A stretch of 64,000 nucleotides of DNA from Dactylorhiza incarnata (taxonomy: Eukaryota; Streptophyta; Magnoliopsida; Asparagales; Orchidaceae). Every line of letters starts with the position of its first letter. Position 1 is the first letter of the stretch. The position numbers were made by a program, and so were the translations under genes. The stretch spans positions 1,674,001 to 1,738,000 of the forward strand of contig JAWHQI010000258.1 of assembly GCA_033032865.1 (NCBI GenBank), in the 5' to 3' direction. This document shows positions 60,201 through 63,681 of this stretch, piece by piece. The notes below the pieces were generated by a model, which was not told the DNA's origin, made no database searches, and saw only the letters and a program-made list of their open reading frames with translations.

Positions 60201-63200
60201 TCTTACCCTTGAAGAACACTTGAGTCCAAAAACGGACCCCTTAAGCTGCAACGTGGAGGTCCCACCACACACCCAGAATTTCAAAGAGAGCTTTCCCTCC
60301 CAAGCCAATGCTGAGCCTGGGCACCTTGGAGGGCACTAAGGACCACCTTACCGTCAACCTTCACTGACAGGGGGGGGGGTGTCCAACCCTTCCCAAGGTG
60401 CCCATGGGGGTCTATTTATAGACTTCCCAAAATTGGGTTGCGGATAGCCAAGATTCTTTTATCCGCAGCTCAATTACAAACCTGAACGACCAAAACGAGA
60501 GGGGGGGGGGGGGGGGGGGGGCGAGTGGAGGTTGAGACGTCCACCCCCCCCTGTCGGGGGTCGGGAGAGTGGACCGAATGGTCCACTGCCTGGACTGGGC
60601 GGGTGGACCACTCGGTCCACCCTCCTTAGGGGCGAGTGGGCCCATGGTCCACTCGCCCCTGCCTTGGGGTCCACTCGCCCCTGCCTTGGGCGATTGGACC
60701 TCCAGGTGAGGAAGCGGGCCTTCGGTCCACTTCCTCCCCCTGGAACTTCATTTTTAGTCTCGACGGCCTCTAACAAGTCGATCTTCTGCGTCACGGACAC
60801 TCTCTCTATCACAACTTCATCCGTGTCGGGTCATACCTACTCGGAAAATATGAGGGTTGTACACTAAGGAGTAAGGATCACCACCCGATAAATATAAGAT
60901 CAATTTTCATAACAGGGAACAAACACATAACTATGAACGTGTTAGAGGTATCACATTTATATGTTAATATCATTATATTAGAGTCTCTAGTTTATGAGTA
61001 TTTGTCTCTGTGTTTAATCCCACATATATTCATGTTTCTTGTGACCTTGTAATCCTTTAAATACCCCTTAAAGGGAAGCATATATTTGAACTTTTTATTT
61101 TTCTTAATATTTCAACATGGTATCAAAGCAGGAATGTTTTCTTCCCTGAAATTTCTCGACCTAAAATTTCTTACGTTGACGCCCTGAAATTTCTCGCTGG
61201 CGTCTTCTGCTCTTCTTCGGGGTTCGACCTTGCGGTGTTGATCGACGTCGAGCCCGCTTGCTGCTCTCATGGTCCTTGTCGAGTGACAAATGCTTTCTCG
61301 CTGCAGATCCCGTCGAGCGCACGAGACTACTTCGACGACGTTCTCCTCCGCTGCTTTTGAGACCGTAGTTGATTCTGTTTGCCGATCTCATCGTTGATCT
61401 CATTGCAGATCTCGTTGATCACTGGCCTCGACAATCTTCTTCGAGATCCTTTCGCTGCTCCTTGGCCACGTCTACGACATTGACGCAGATCCCGTCTGCC
61501 TGCTCGAAATCGATAACGACGAAAGGATCCATATCGAGATCACTCTTGACGAGGATGATCTTCCTTCTGGATCGATTCTCTCAATGCAGAACCGTGGTTG
61601 GCTGCTCCAGATCTCGCCGCCTGCTTCTGTCCACGGCGTTTTCGCATCCCGTTGGTTTTGATAGGTGCATGTGCTCTGGTACGCACTTTCTATGTGGATG
61701 TCTCGTTGTGTGTAAATGTACACACTCGACCCCACATCTTCCGCTACCGTGTTTCTTCCACATGTTTTTTGAGTGTAGATGATGTCATACCACCATGTGT
61801 TTGTGGTATTGACTGATGGAATCGTGTGTGTATTACTCATGTGTTTTGTGCGCTCATGTCGTCGCGCCCCGAGCCACCACCAATATTCTTTCTTTCCCAT
61901 CTCTACCTTCATTAACTTTATCAACTTATGACATTTTCAAGCTGTGAGTTTTACCCTCCAGCTTGAGACGGGGTGTTAGAGATACCGCATTTATGTGTTA
62001 ATATCGTTGTATTAGAGTCTCATGGTTTGTGAGTATTTGGCTCTGTGTTTAGTCTCACATAGTCTATTCATGTTTCTTGTGTCCTTGCAATCTTGGAAAT
62101 ACCTTTTAAAGGGGAAGAATATGTTAGCACCTTCTATTTCCCCTCTTTATTTCAACAGAACGCAACTTGGAGAAGTTAGGAAGGGGAATACCACATAGAA
62201 AACTTGAAATGATCCTCTGTAACCCGCACCGACTGCCGCCTGCGCGGGAAAATCAGTAGCCTCATAAATAGTCAGTTTCTTTTGTCAATGCTAAAAAATT
62301 ACTCCCACTTCTGGAAATGCATATAGTCTCACGCACTTAATATAGATCTTTGATTTTTCCTCCTATAACCAAATTATTTTAGGTTGTATGCGTAGATTCT
62401 AACAGTTAATAATTTTTATTTTCTTCAGGATGAGTCTTATTTATAAAGTAAAAGAATTCTTAAGATAATAATAAGATTATTAAGGCTCCGTTTGGTACAG
62501 TGGTGGCGGTCATGAACGCGGTGGTAAAACCGTCATTCATGAACGCCCACCTAAGGAACTTCATCCACTTGAACATAAAAGTGGATGAAGTTCCTTAGGT
62601 GCTCATTCACGAATGACGGTTTTACCACCGCATTCACGACCGCCACCGCCGTGCCAGACAGAGCCTAAGTCATACTTGCGTTCATTACCACTAAACAAAA
62701 ACTTAAAAAGTAAATAATGTTAACCTTCATCATACTTAATGATTGTGCGTTAAACTGCTCGAAAATCTACCGTATTCATCTCCTTCTGCGAGCAATCCAG
62801 TTTTTCCGTCGAAAGATTTGTCCTTTCTTGGTTAAATTTCCCTCAGAAGGATCAAATTCATATCAACTAATTGAACCAAACTGAATCACCTCATCACCCC
62901 GAATGCTAAAATCTTCTGTCTTGTCTCTTGCAGCTCATTACAGATACAATAAAGCTGAATATGAGGCTGCTGTAGCCGAGTTTATGACCAAGGCTTCTCT
63001 AAAATATTCGAGAACACGGCAACTCCGTCGAGCCTGCTGTGTGCCAGAGTCCGCGAGCAATCTCCATGACTCAACTCTGATCTTCAATAACAGCCCGAGA
63101 ATGGCAGCCGTGGGCTCGAGCGGAGATTTCTTCTTGCAAACCTCAATGGAGTATGATGGAACCATGGATCCAGGCTCATTGATTGATGAACATAATAAAG

Positions 63201-63394
63201 GTCAGATTTGCCAGCTTCCAAGCAACATCAAACCCCAGGGGGTCCTAAGCCAGGTTCTGGGTAATGTATGTGTACCTAATAACATTGAAGACTGGGACAT
63301 TAAACCGGCCTCGTCGTCGGGCACAAGCCATAAATTTTCTTCTTCGAACATTACATTCTGGGACGATAAATTCATCAAACGCTCCAGATTGTAG
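8616..63394 (+). CDS. DUF829/TMEM53-like alpha/beta-hydrolase, 3' part, six exons
   Basis: Six exons (58, 81, 36, 240, 139 and 461 nt) join in consistent phase into one open frame of about 337 codons. The N-terminal exons lie upstream of the window. The reading follows plant DUF829 (TMEM53-like) proteins closely: FFPDKATTLA, then RPLPIVLAAFSGGSKGC with the nucleophile elbow AFSGG, VEGKCEGQ, DDYGLVKLC and YDSSPVDF, LDALFINRFE and RAEYWQTLYS, SEDDELAPY, WSSSPHV, and a plant-type C-terminal NVCVPNNIEDWDI. Likely catalytic residues are Ser in AFSGG, Asp in SEDDELAP and His in SPHV. Animal TMEM53 is a nuclear-envelope protein; substrate and location of the plant proteins are not established. Intron sizes are 12,987, 108, 1,757, 97 and 38,815 bp. 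No stop or frameshift is seen, so the gene looks functional. Confidence 0.85.
8883..10188 (+). repeat. Gypsy-2 5' LTR
   Basis: Aligns with 12756-14027 plus 19164-19214. The stretch 9350-9700 is very C-rich and G-poor, so proline-rich reading frames in it are compositional artefacts. The primer-binding site follows directly. Confidence 0.7.
10620..10970 (+). pseudogene. Gypsy-2 gag remnant
   Basis: One frame reads GEMEYYLDHFELFGE and RIRFVKLRLLDQTKAHW, followed near 10850 by FVEDLSVVDYMTNFD. The pattern resembles the capsid part of Gypsy gag proteins, in which a short helix precedes an A..W motif. Several in-frame stops and frame changes are present. The start and end of the original gene cannot be set. 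Confidence 0.5.
11389..11763 (+). pseudogene. Unrecognised open segment inside Gypsy-2
   Basis: A 124-codon open stretch rich in Asp, Glu, Ser and Pro, with no recognised domain. It lies downstream of the gag remnant where protease would be expected, but no D-S/T-G motif is present. It may be a spacer of the original polyprotein or chance. Confidence 0.3.
12756..14027 (+). repeat. Gypsy-2 3' LTR, left part
   Basis: Homologous to 8883-10140. The final five bases (GTATC, 14023-14027) are the target site duplicated by Copia-1. The LTR resumes at 19164 and ends near 19214. Confidence 0.7.
14028..14210 (+). repeat. Copia-1 5' LTR
   Basis: 183 bp, starts TGTTAGAGAATATAGG and ends CTCTACA. A TATA-like CTATATATTTG lies near 14141. 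Four differences from the 3' LTR. Confidence 0.92.
14868..15814 (+). pseudogene. Copia-1 gag, disrupted
   Basis: The ATG at 14868 opens a frame that reads RDELRITTISLTGK, as in the related Copia-5 gag. A TGA stop at 14997-14999 replaces an expected Trp codon. The frame reopens to about 15220, where a frameshift moves coding to another frame, which runs to a TAG at 15812-15814. A CCHC zinc knuckle (CTYC....H....C) lies near 15647-15688, after a Gly/Arg-rich stretch. Intact Copia gag is continuous with pol, so the three breaks abolish the polyprotein. The leader upstream (14211-14867) is CT-rich with many GATCTCTGC-like copies and is not coding. Confidence 0.85.
15815..18975 (+). pseudogene. 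Copia-1 pol (protease, integrase, reverse transcriptase, RNase H), disrupted
   Basis: Protease motif WIVDSGATHHIT lies at about 15899, followed by a TAG at 15938-15940 where Copia-5 has CAG. A frameshift near 16245 precedes the integrase HHCC zinc domain (HRRLGH...CEAC). The integrase core follows with its Asp (HSDVWGP), Asp (RTDNA) and Glu (GVAERKN). Reverse transcriptase spans about 17430-18200 with YVDD at 18003-18014. A TAG at 18417-18419 separates it from RNase H (YSDADYAG, then SSAEAEYRAM), which continues open to a stop at 19002-19004 inside the 3' LTR. From 16250 the frame is otherwise well preserved. Confidence 0.9.
18976..19158 (+). repeat. Copia-1 3' LTR
   Basis: 183 bp, followed by the target duplication GTATC and then the rest of the Gypsy-2 LTR. 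Confidence 0.92.
19215..19538 (-). other. Unassigned segment with a 101-codon open frame (minus)
   Basis: Between Gypsy-2 and the next element, 19530-19225 is open on the minus strand for 101 codons, starting MENYGSSVQAHEAV and rich in Lys/Arg near the C-terminus. I do not recognise it. Its first codons overlap a sequence copied again at 21378-21420 and 21584-21625, which there is the intron upstream of exon B. The open frame is therefore likely chance intron sequence. Confidence 0.3.
19539..21377 (-). mobile_element. Nonaut-1: non-autonomous minus-strand LTR element
   Basis: The left LTR (19539-19721) and right LTR (about 21196-21377) align, including the shared tract TTATTCATCCCTCAAAGGGG. 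On the minus strand they start TGTT(G/A)GAGTTTGTGC and end ATTTCAACA, with a TATA-like region (TTTAAATACCCC). A purine tract (minus-strand AGAGGGAG) lies inside the left LTR, and a decayed primer-binding site (TTTGATATCT on +) lies beside the right LTR. The 1.47-kb interior has no retroviral domain. It carries a minisatellite-like block at 19860-20110 and a region shared with Nonaut-2 (20160-20300). The LTR type suggests Copia dependence. Confidence 0.7.
19860..20110. repeat. Alternating ~60-bp repeats inside Nonaut-1
   Basis: The phrases CACACGACACAAC, CGCTGGAAT and GGGCCACCGGGGA recur four to five times with alternating ATAGACCCAC or TACTCCCAC links. The open frames on both strands here arise from the repeat. 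Confidence 0.65.
21329..21724 (+). repeat. 206-bp tandem duplication copying LTR end and part of exon B
   Basis: Copy 1 is 21329-21534 and copy 2 is 21535-21724. The period is 206 bp, judged from the repeated TGTATAACCTGAAAT at 21331 and 21537. Each copy includes the end of the Nonaut-1 right LTR, about 80 bp of intron with its AACAG acceptor, and the first 64 bases of exon B. Only about four changes separate them over some 190 bp. Copy 1 diverges after GGTTGCT at 21519, so its exon copy is incomplete. Confidence 0.88.
21456..21519 (+). pseudogene. Decoy copy of exon B (incomplete)
   Basis: A duplicate of the start of exon B with its own intact AACAG acceptor at 21451-21455. It encodes EVKNRPLLIVLAVFSGGSKG, including the catalytic-serine elbow, with two changes from exon B. 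It then runs into unrelated sequence with a nearby stop and no matching donor. Splicing exon A to this acceptor would give a truncated product. Confidence 0.75.
21661..21741 (+). CDS. Host hydrolase exon B (catalytic serine)
   Basis: 81 nt, 27 codons, from EVKNRPLP to CLYKLLQ. It is preceded by an AACAG acceptor and followed by donor GTACGG at 21742. It holds the nucleophile-elbow motif AFSGG, the hallmark of DUF829 hydrolases. A GSKGC(L/M)YK stretch follows, as in plant homologues. Confidence 0.85.
21850..21885 (+). CDS. Host hydrolase exon C
   Basis: 36 nt encoding LVEGKCEGQILQ, between acceptor GTCTGTAG and donor GTATAC. It is a small in-phase exon matching the conserved (I/V)EGKCE stretch of plant DUF829 proteins. 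The intron before it is 108 bp. Confidence 0.8.
21977..22255. repeat. Direct repeat pair, copy 1 (intron C-D)
   Basis: Aligns imperfectly with 22811-23088. Shared phrases include AGATTGCTCGAAGGAG, ACAACTCACAAAA and GTCCATA.GGG.CCAACT. The pair could be decayed LTRs of a roughly 1.1-kb element, but ends, priming site and target duplication are not clear. Confidence 0.55.
22256..22810. other. Intron sequence between direct repeats
   Basis: No coding segment is recognised. If the flanking repeats are LTRs this is the interior of a small non-autonomous element. Confidence 0.35.
22811..23088. repeat. Direct repeat pair, copy 2 (intron C-D)
   Basis: Partner of 21977-22255 with moderate identity, starting TGTTACAATTC. 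Confidence 0.55.
23089..23642. other. Intron C-D, remaining sequence
   Basis: AT-rich with no supported gene. It ends in a normal acceptor (TTATTACCCAG) for exon D. Confidence 0.5.
23643..23882 (+). CDS. Host hydrolase exon D
   Basis: 240 nt, 80 codons, from DDYGLVKLC to LYSSA. It includes YDSSPVDFSSDLG and RAEYWQTLYS, the strongest family signatures in the window. The donor is GTAAGG at 23883. The next intron is only 97 bp. Confidence 0.9.
23980..24118 (+). CDS. Host hydrolase exon E (catalytic Asp and His)
   Basis: 139 nt from SMGPFLICC to WSSSPHV plus one base of a split codon. SEDDELAPY probably supplies the acid and SPHV the histidine of the triad. Donor GTGAGT at 24119 opens the 38,815-bp intron; the split codon is completed by CT at 62934. 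Confidence 0.88.
24154..24332 (+). repeat. Copia-3 5' LTR (probable)
   Basis: 179 bp with TG...CA ends, a TATA box and an adjacent decayed tRNA-Met priming site. It resembles the Copia-1 LTR in layout (TTTTTTAGTCCCACACCTC). No 3' partner is present. It begins only 35 bp after the donor of exon E. Confidence 0.65.
25403..25499 (+). repeat. Copia-2 5' LTR, non-canonical ends
   Basis: 97 bp, AGT...ACT. It differs from the 3' LTR by one base (GACTCG against GTCTCG). The following leader (25500-25932) is a CTCGC-rich low-complexity tract, so Arg/Ser/Ala-rich open frames there are not genes. Confidence 0.9.
25933..27056 (+). pseudogene. Copia-2 gag, one frameshift
   Basis: The ATG at 25933 begins a protein with LKITTVALDDTNYLEWSRAA near 26070, the N-terminal signature of plant Copia gag. 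The frame breaks near 26405 by a 1-nt deletion and continues in another frame through FRVHVFLMGLSMEFDAVR. A CCHC zinc knuckle (CSHCGKTGHVKSSC) lies near 26728-26769, followed by a Gly/Arg-rich stretch. The two parts cover a normal gag. With the frameshift only the first 159 codons are made from this start. Confidence 0.88.
27057..30246 (+). pseudogene. Copia-2 pol, one frameshift in integrase
   Basis: Protease motif WIIDSGATDHMTG is at about 27057. The integrase HHCC domain (HRRLGHPSP...CDACEQSK) and first Asp (HSDVWGP) follow in the same frame. A frameshift near 27765 moves coding to a frame open from 27688 to 30246, which holds the second Asp (RSDNGGEY), the Glu (GVAERKN), reverse transcriptase (LDVKNAFLNGDL, with YVDD near 29278-29289) and RNase H (FTDADWAG, SSAEAEYRAM, DQLADVFTK). 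The stop TGA (30244-30246) is the fourth to sixth base of the 3' LTR. Apart from the single shift the pol is intact. Confidence 0.92.
30241..30337 (+). repeat. Copia-2 3' LTR, non-canonical ends
   Basis: 97 bp, preceded by the purine tract TGAGGGGGAG and followed by the target duplication GATAT. Confidence 0.9.
31441..32016 (+). repeat. 288-bp tandem duplication within Copia-3 integrase
   Basis: ACACTCAATTT at 31441 recurs at 31729, and the following 280 bp align, including ATGAATGTTCCCAGATCCTA near 31634 and 31922. The period of 288 bp is a multiple of three. It covers the second Asp to Glu part of the integrase core and the next helix. The copies have diverged noticeably, so the duplication is old. 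Confidence 0.8.
32476..33108. other. Unassigned sequence between Copia-3 and solo LTR
   Basis: Open frame 32463-32759 (+) reads EEAMKKDELMVVAKAAAF and turns Arg/Lys-rich; I do not recognise it. CCCCAAACAGAGCC near 32893-32906 resembles the end of a Tourist-like MITE, but no convincing partner end was found. Confidence 0.3.
33109..36314 (-). mobile_element. Solo LTR of a Gypsy-type element, 3.2 kb, with TSD
   Basis: The block starts TGTCACGACCCG and ends GGGTTATTACA on the + strand and is flanked by perfect CCTTT duplications (33104-33108 and 36315-36319). Length is 3,206 bp. TGTAATAACCC and GGGTCGTGACA are mirror-type ends of plant Gypsy LTRs with long terminal repeats. No coding domain, primer-binding site or purine tract adjoins it, so it is best explained by LTR-LTR recombination that removed the interior. 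The minus orientation is tentative. Arg- and Gly-rich open frames at 35700-36180 are compositional. It carries a poly-G run near 36180 and a (TTA)n run near 36260. Confidence 0.85.
36258..36292. repeat. (TTA)n microsatellite in the solo LTR
   Basis: About ten TTA/ATT units in a row. Confidence 0.9.
36320..37899. other. No recognisable gene
   Basis: A minus-strand open segment beginning at the ATG near 36465 is interrupted by the solo LTR (see findings). Other open frames here show no recognised motif. Part of this stretch may belong to Copia-4, but I cannot support it. Confidence 0.35.
37900..39530 (-). mobile_element. Copia-4: degraded minus-strand Ty1/Copia, split by Gypsy-1 and a MITE
   Basis: Read on the minus strand from 39530 downward. 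Integrase appears as HLNIWGPSPVKSN near 39450-39410, then FEAFKTFCAEIKTQF near 39385-39340. The reverse transcriptase start (WRQAMIEEIKALDSND) lies near 38440-38395. Beyond the MITE come NLVEIKNVFLYDDLAEV, PGFVAQRES and KSLYGLK near 38090-37960. The upstream integrase zinc-binding part, with a Y-E-S-C pair (first Cys of CxxC lost) and AKYH, continues at 45212-45260 on the far side of Gypsy-1. Stops are frequent and no LTR is identified. It predates Gypsy-1. Confidence 0.72.
38155..38285. mobile_element. Near-perfect palindromic foldback MITE, Tourist-like
   Basis: Two 61-bp arms (38155-38215 and 38225-38285) are almost perfect inverted repeats around a 9-bp spacer. The outer ends are GGCTCCGTTTGG and CCAAACGAAGCC, flanked by TAA on both sides (38152-38154 and 38286-38288). 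A TAA target duplication with GG...TTTGG ends fits PIF/Harbinger-derived Tourist MITEs. It interrupts the Copia-4 reverse transcriptase remnant. The few mismatches between arms suggest it is young or maintained by gene conversion. Confidence 0.88.
39531..39853 (+). repeat. Gypsy-1 5' LTR
   Basis: 323 bp, starting TGTTATGCCCCCGG and ending GGTAGCATAACA. It contains the inverted stretch GGGGGCCGGCCGGCCCCC near 39684-39701, weakened in the 3' LTR. Confidence 0.92.
39883..41430 (+). pseudogene. Gypsy-1 gag, disrupted
   Basis: The ATG at 39883 opens a coiled-coil-like N-terminus (MVTRTEAEIARLVAIEENY). The frame changes between about 40314 and 40400 into a Gly/Pro-rich stretch. The capsid core (MNFPKFRGGDALEW near 40792, then FHLEEDAYQWIQW and WAEFIEAFSARFGPLEYED) carries a TAA stop at 40835-40837. 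Another frameshift lies near 41205. The zinc knuckle (GLCFNCDEKYTRGHNC) is at about 41378-41425. At least three lesions make the gag non-functional. Confidence 0.88.
41431..44992 (+). pseudogene. Gypsy-1 pol with chromodomain, disrupted
   Basis: Aspartic protease (ILIDSGSTHNFIN) lies near 41605. Reverse transcriptase runs from about 42150 with a frameshift near 42420 and FFDD near 42610-42621. RNase H has ETDASGVGIG near 43050. TAG stops at 43391-43393 and 43736-43738 flank the integrase zinc domain, consistent with CAG to TAG changes. The integrase core has MDLVDGLP, SDRDPVF and NHPQTDGQTE. A chromodomain (VLVKWKDLTEAHNSWVDF) follows at about 44760-44820; such domains direct chromovirus integration to particular chromatin. 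The frame continues into the 3' LTR and stops at 44992. Confidence 0.92.
44884..45206 (+). repeat. Gypsy-1 3' LTR
   Basis: 323 bp, overlapping the last 36 codons of pol and followed by the ATATT duplication. Confidence 0.92.
45315..45414. repeat. Perfect 50-bp tandem duplication
   Basis: CTACATAACCGAACTAGAGG at 45315 recurs at 45365, and both full 50-bp copies are identical, so the event is recent. It lies in or beside the 5' part of Copia-4. Confidence 0.95.
45415..46127. other. Unassigned, possibly upstream part of Copia-4
   Basis: No recognised motif on either strand. Given the minus orientation of Copia-4 its gag would be expected here, but the sequence is too decayed to support the claim. 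Confidence 0.3.
46569..48096 (-). mobile_element. Nonaut-2: non-autonomous minus-strand Copia-type element with AGT...ACT LTRs
   Basis: The LTRs are 46569-46718 and 47947-48096, 150 bp each, about seven differences. On the minus strand a primer-binding site (TGGTATCAGAGCG, 47946-47934) follows the 5' LTR, and a purine tract (CTTGAGGGGGAG) precedes the 3' LTR. These sites place the LTR ends at AGTAGAAA...AACT/TACT, again not TG...CA. Flanks are ATTTG (46564-46568) and ATTTA (48097-48101). The empty site can be read from the neighbouring repeat unit, which has ATTTAGTCTG at the matching point. The 1.2-kb interior has no retroviral domain. It shares a core region with Nonaut-1 and contains a 38-bp minisatellite. 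Confidence 0.83.
46805..47062. repeat. 38-bp minisatellite, about seven copies, in Nonaut-2
   Basis: The unit GGATAACACCACACACACGA plus ATCTACGAGACCGCGG recurs about seven times with few changes. It makes long but meaningless open frames on both strands. Confidence 0.88.
48172..48455 (-). pseudogene. Copia gag fragment (minus)
   Basis: From the ATG at 48448 the minus strand reads KLIGTNYTCSQPAIKIWFIG, then QGPGDHLEKMADVVD and MDVQLLAMLW. This is the N-terminal pattern of one class of plant Copia gag (KL.G.NY..W....E.W..GQG..DHL). A stop follows MLW, and the fragment ends where the 246-bp repeat begins. Nothing downstream of gag is present. Confidence 0.62.
48456..49275. other. No recognisable gene
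   Basis: Contains a C-rich stretch (CCCCCACCCC and CAATCCCCC motifs, 48730-48830) and a short direct repeat of GGTTAAATGGAGAAATTTGGGATC at about 48838 and 48868 (only its first 20 bases are exact evidence). It may be the leader of the next Copia relic. Confidence 0.35.
49358..49930 (+). pseudogene. Copia-6 gag remnant
   Basis: UBN2-type Copia gag with YLLWAQSMKKVIRSRRKLGF near 49390, a Trp-containing helix and FCETTKQVWDLVEKNYSKR near 49555-49612. Two frame changes occur near 49480 and 49725. Confidence 0.7.
50520..51360 (+). pseudogene. Copia-6 integrase remnant
   Basis: Contains the zinc pair CKACEMAK, the first Asp in HSDVW, FIDDFSRF, a KSDLYEEF stretch at the second Asp, and the Glu in GVSERKHK. 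From 50806 it is open for 184 codons but it is followed by no reverse transcriptase. Confidence 0.75.
51582..52507 (-). repeat. Gypsy-type LTR fragment, copy B
   Basis: Starts TGTAACATCCC and aligns with 169-1047. It interrupts the Copia-6 integrase-RT linker. The far end and any target duplication are not identified. Confidence 0.55.
52508..52774. other. Unassigned junction sequence
   Basis: AT-rich, no motif. It lies between the LTR fragment and the truncated end of Copia-5. Confidence 0.4.
53240..54070 (-). pseudogene. Copia-5 integrase C-terminus and start of reverse transcriptase
   Basis: Open for 276 codons from VERKNRHLLDVA through SSILNYATPF, FVGYSRTQKGYVCY and a Pro-rich linker to EALQHPGWRAAMDEEM. 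A stop (TGA for the Trp that follows GCK in relatives) ends it at 53240. Further RT motifs follow in broken frames down to 52775. Confidence 0.87.
54175..55332 (-). pseudogene. Copia-5 gag C-terminus, protease and integrase N-terminus
   Basis: Open for 385 codons on the minus strand. It holds a CCHC zinc knuckle (CTHCDRDGHLELTC) near 55110, protease HWIVDSGATHHITP near 54880, and the integrase zinc domain (HQRLGHAPL, CKSC) near 54510-54430. The first integrase Asp is altered to Tyr (HSYVSGP near 54370). The frame ends at a TGA (54175-54177) just before the second Asp, where related elements have Arg (CGA). Confidence 0.88.
55265..55864 (-). pseudogene. Copia-5 gag, N-terminal part
   Basis: Open on the minus strand from the ATG at 55864 for 199 codons (MDLNDVLSLPTRAATPL at the start, RVPPHLHSIRAQIL near the end). 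It matches the Copia-1 gag along its length. A frameshift near 55300 moves the rest of gag to another frame. Confidence 0.88.
56485..56699 (-). repeat. Copia-5 5' LTR
   Basis: 215 bp, TG...CA ends, with the primer-binding site directly beside it. No second copy is present. Confidence 0.8.
56700..56932. other. Unassigned intron sequence
   Basis: Short AT-rich stretch between two elements, with no motif seen. It includes the CTAAG target site at its right end. Confidence 0.5.
56933..57752 (-). repeat. Tat-derivative 3' LTR
   Basis: 820 bp. The region 57430-57600 is packed with short palindromes built on GTGGACC/GGTCCAC. Confidence 0.85.
57893..59463. repeat. 149-bp tandem satellite, about 10.5 copies
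   Basis: The landmark CTTAACAACCCTC occurs at 57922, 58071, 58221, 58370, 58519 (one change) and so on to 59413, an average spacing of 149 bp and eleven occurrences. Copies are highly similar. Each unit includes CTGCGAGCCGAGCTCAACTG and TTAGGTCTAGTTAAACTTGA. There is no spacer between units. The array lies between the gag fragment and the 3' LTR, where Tat/Ogre elements are known to carry tandem repeats. Confidence 0.95.
59463..59930 (-). pseudogene. Tat-type gag fragment
   Basis: On the minus strand, PFCELIISAPVPGGFSEPAM is followed by YYAGKDDPLQHLQWFEDM and CRLFAITFKGEAKDWF. This is the capsid start typical of Tat (Ogre/Retand) gag proteins. It is cut where the satellite array begins, so the C-terminal gag and all pol are gone. 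The N-terminal boundary is uncertain because frames change near 59750. Confidence 0.78.
60099..60863 (-). repeat. Tat-derivative 5' LTR
   Basis: 765 bp with a long poly-G run near 60500-60521 and the same palindrome cluster at 60560-60680. Confidence 0.85.
60940..62157 (+). mobile_element. TRIM-like non-autonomous LTR element, 1.2 kb
   Basis: The LTRs are 60940-61117 (178 bp) and 61974-62157 (184 bp), TGTTAGAG...TTTCAACA. They are flanked by perfect GAACG duplications (60935-60939 and 62158-62162). A primer-binding site (TGGTATCAAAGCAGG) starts at 61118, and CCAGCTTGAGACGGGG precedes the 3' LTR. The 856-bp interior has no retroviral domain. Open frames of 130-150 codons at 61369-61924 on both strands show no recognised motif. 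The LTR divergence is clearly higher than in Copia-1 or Gypsy-1, so it is older. Priming site and LTR layout suggest a Copia-type helper. Confidence 0.85.
62158..62483. other. Intron sequence, no feature seen
   Basis: AT-rich stretch between the TRIM-like element and the MITE without a motif or open frame. Confidence 0.5.
62484..62665. mobile_element. Foldback MITE, Tourist-like
   Basis: 182 bp, starting GGCTCCGTTTGG and ending CCAGACAGAGCC, flanked by TAA (62481-62483 and 62666-62668). Most of its length is an inverted repeat, with a hinge near 62572 (CTTGAACATAAAAG). It shares outer ends and the TAA target with the MITE at 38155-38285, so both probably belong to the Tourist/Harbinger type. 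Their inner sequences differ. Confidence 0.85.
62934..63394 (+). CDS. Host hydrolase last exon F
   Basis: Acceptor TTGTCTCTTGCAG ends at 62933. The first two bases complete the codon split at 24118, giving SPHVA then HYRYNKAEYEAAV. This is the C-terminal helix of the hydrolase domain (relatives have GHYR.....Y.AAV.E), so the join across 38.8 kb is well supported. A plant-type C-terminal extension of about 115 residues follows, with VLGNVCVPNNIEDWDIK near 63255-63306 and a final KRSRL before TAG at 63392-63394. Confidence 0.88.
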
Positions 63395-63560
63395 AAATCT
63401 TCACAGATGAAATGTTCATTTCCGGGGTTTCGATCTGACACAATCAATAGCTGATCAATAAATAAATAAATAGAGGAGACAGGCACCACCATTTTTAGTT
63501 CTTAGTTATTTTTCTATGATCAGATTGGGATGATTATTTGTTTAATCAGTTTGAAATGAG
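63395..63560 (+). promoter_or_regulatory. 3' UTR with overlapping AATAAA signals
   Basis: Four overlapping AATAAA-like hexamers at 63457-63471 lie about 65 bp after the stop, a plausible poly(A) signal for the host gene. Confidence 0.6.
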
Positions 63561-63681
63561 AAATAAATCGCGTTCTCTGCCTTTAGCATTTTTCTCTTTT
63601 ATTAACTCCATTTCGCTACATACATACCAATGAGCATATTTGTCTGAGCGTGCATTTTCGGTAAACCACTTTTTTTTCAAT

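Larger units (their letters stand above)
56933..60863 (-). mobile_element. Tat-lineage Gypsy derivative with internal satellite array
   Basis: The LTRs are 56933-57752 (820 bp) and 60099-60863 (765 bp), TG...CA, differing mainly by an insertion near 57215-57245 and poly-G length. The target duplication CTAAG is perfect (56928-56932 and 60864-60868). Minus orientation is supported by a minus-strand purine tract (GAGCAGGGATTG) next to the left LTR and a TTCTGGTGCGGTGAGC priming-type stretch beside the right LTR. A gag fragment (59930-59463) has the Tat pattern PFCELIISAPVPGGFSEPAM...WFHQPPSGTI (not continuous). Pol is missing, and a 149-bp tandem array fills the 3' interior. A TATA box (minus CTATAAATAGA) lies at 57285-57296. 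Confidence 0.85.
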
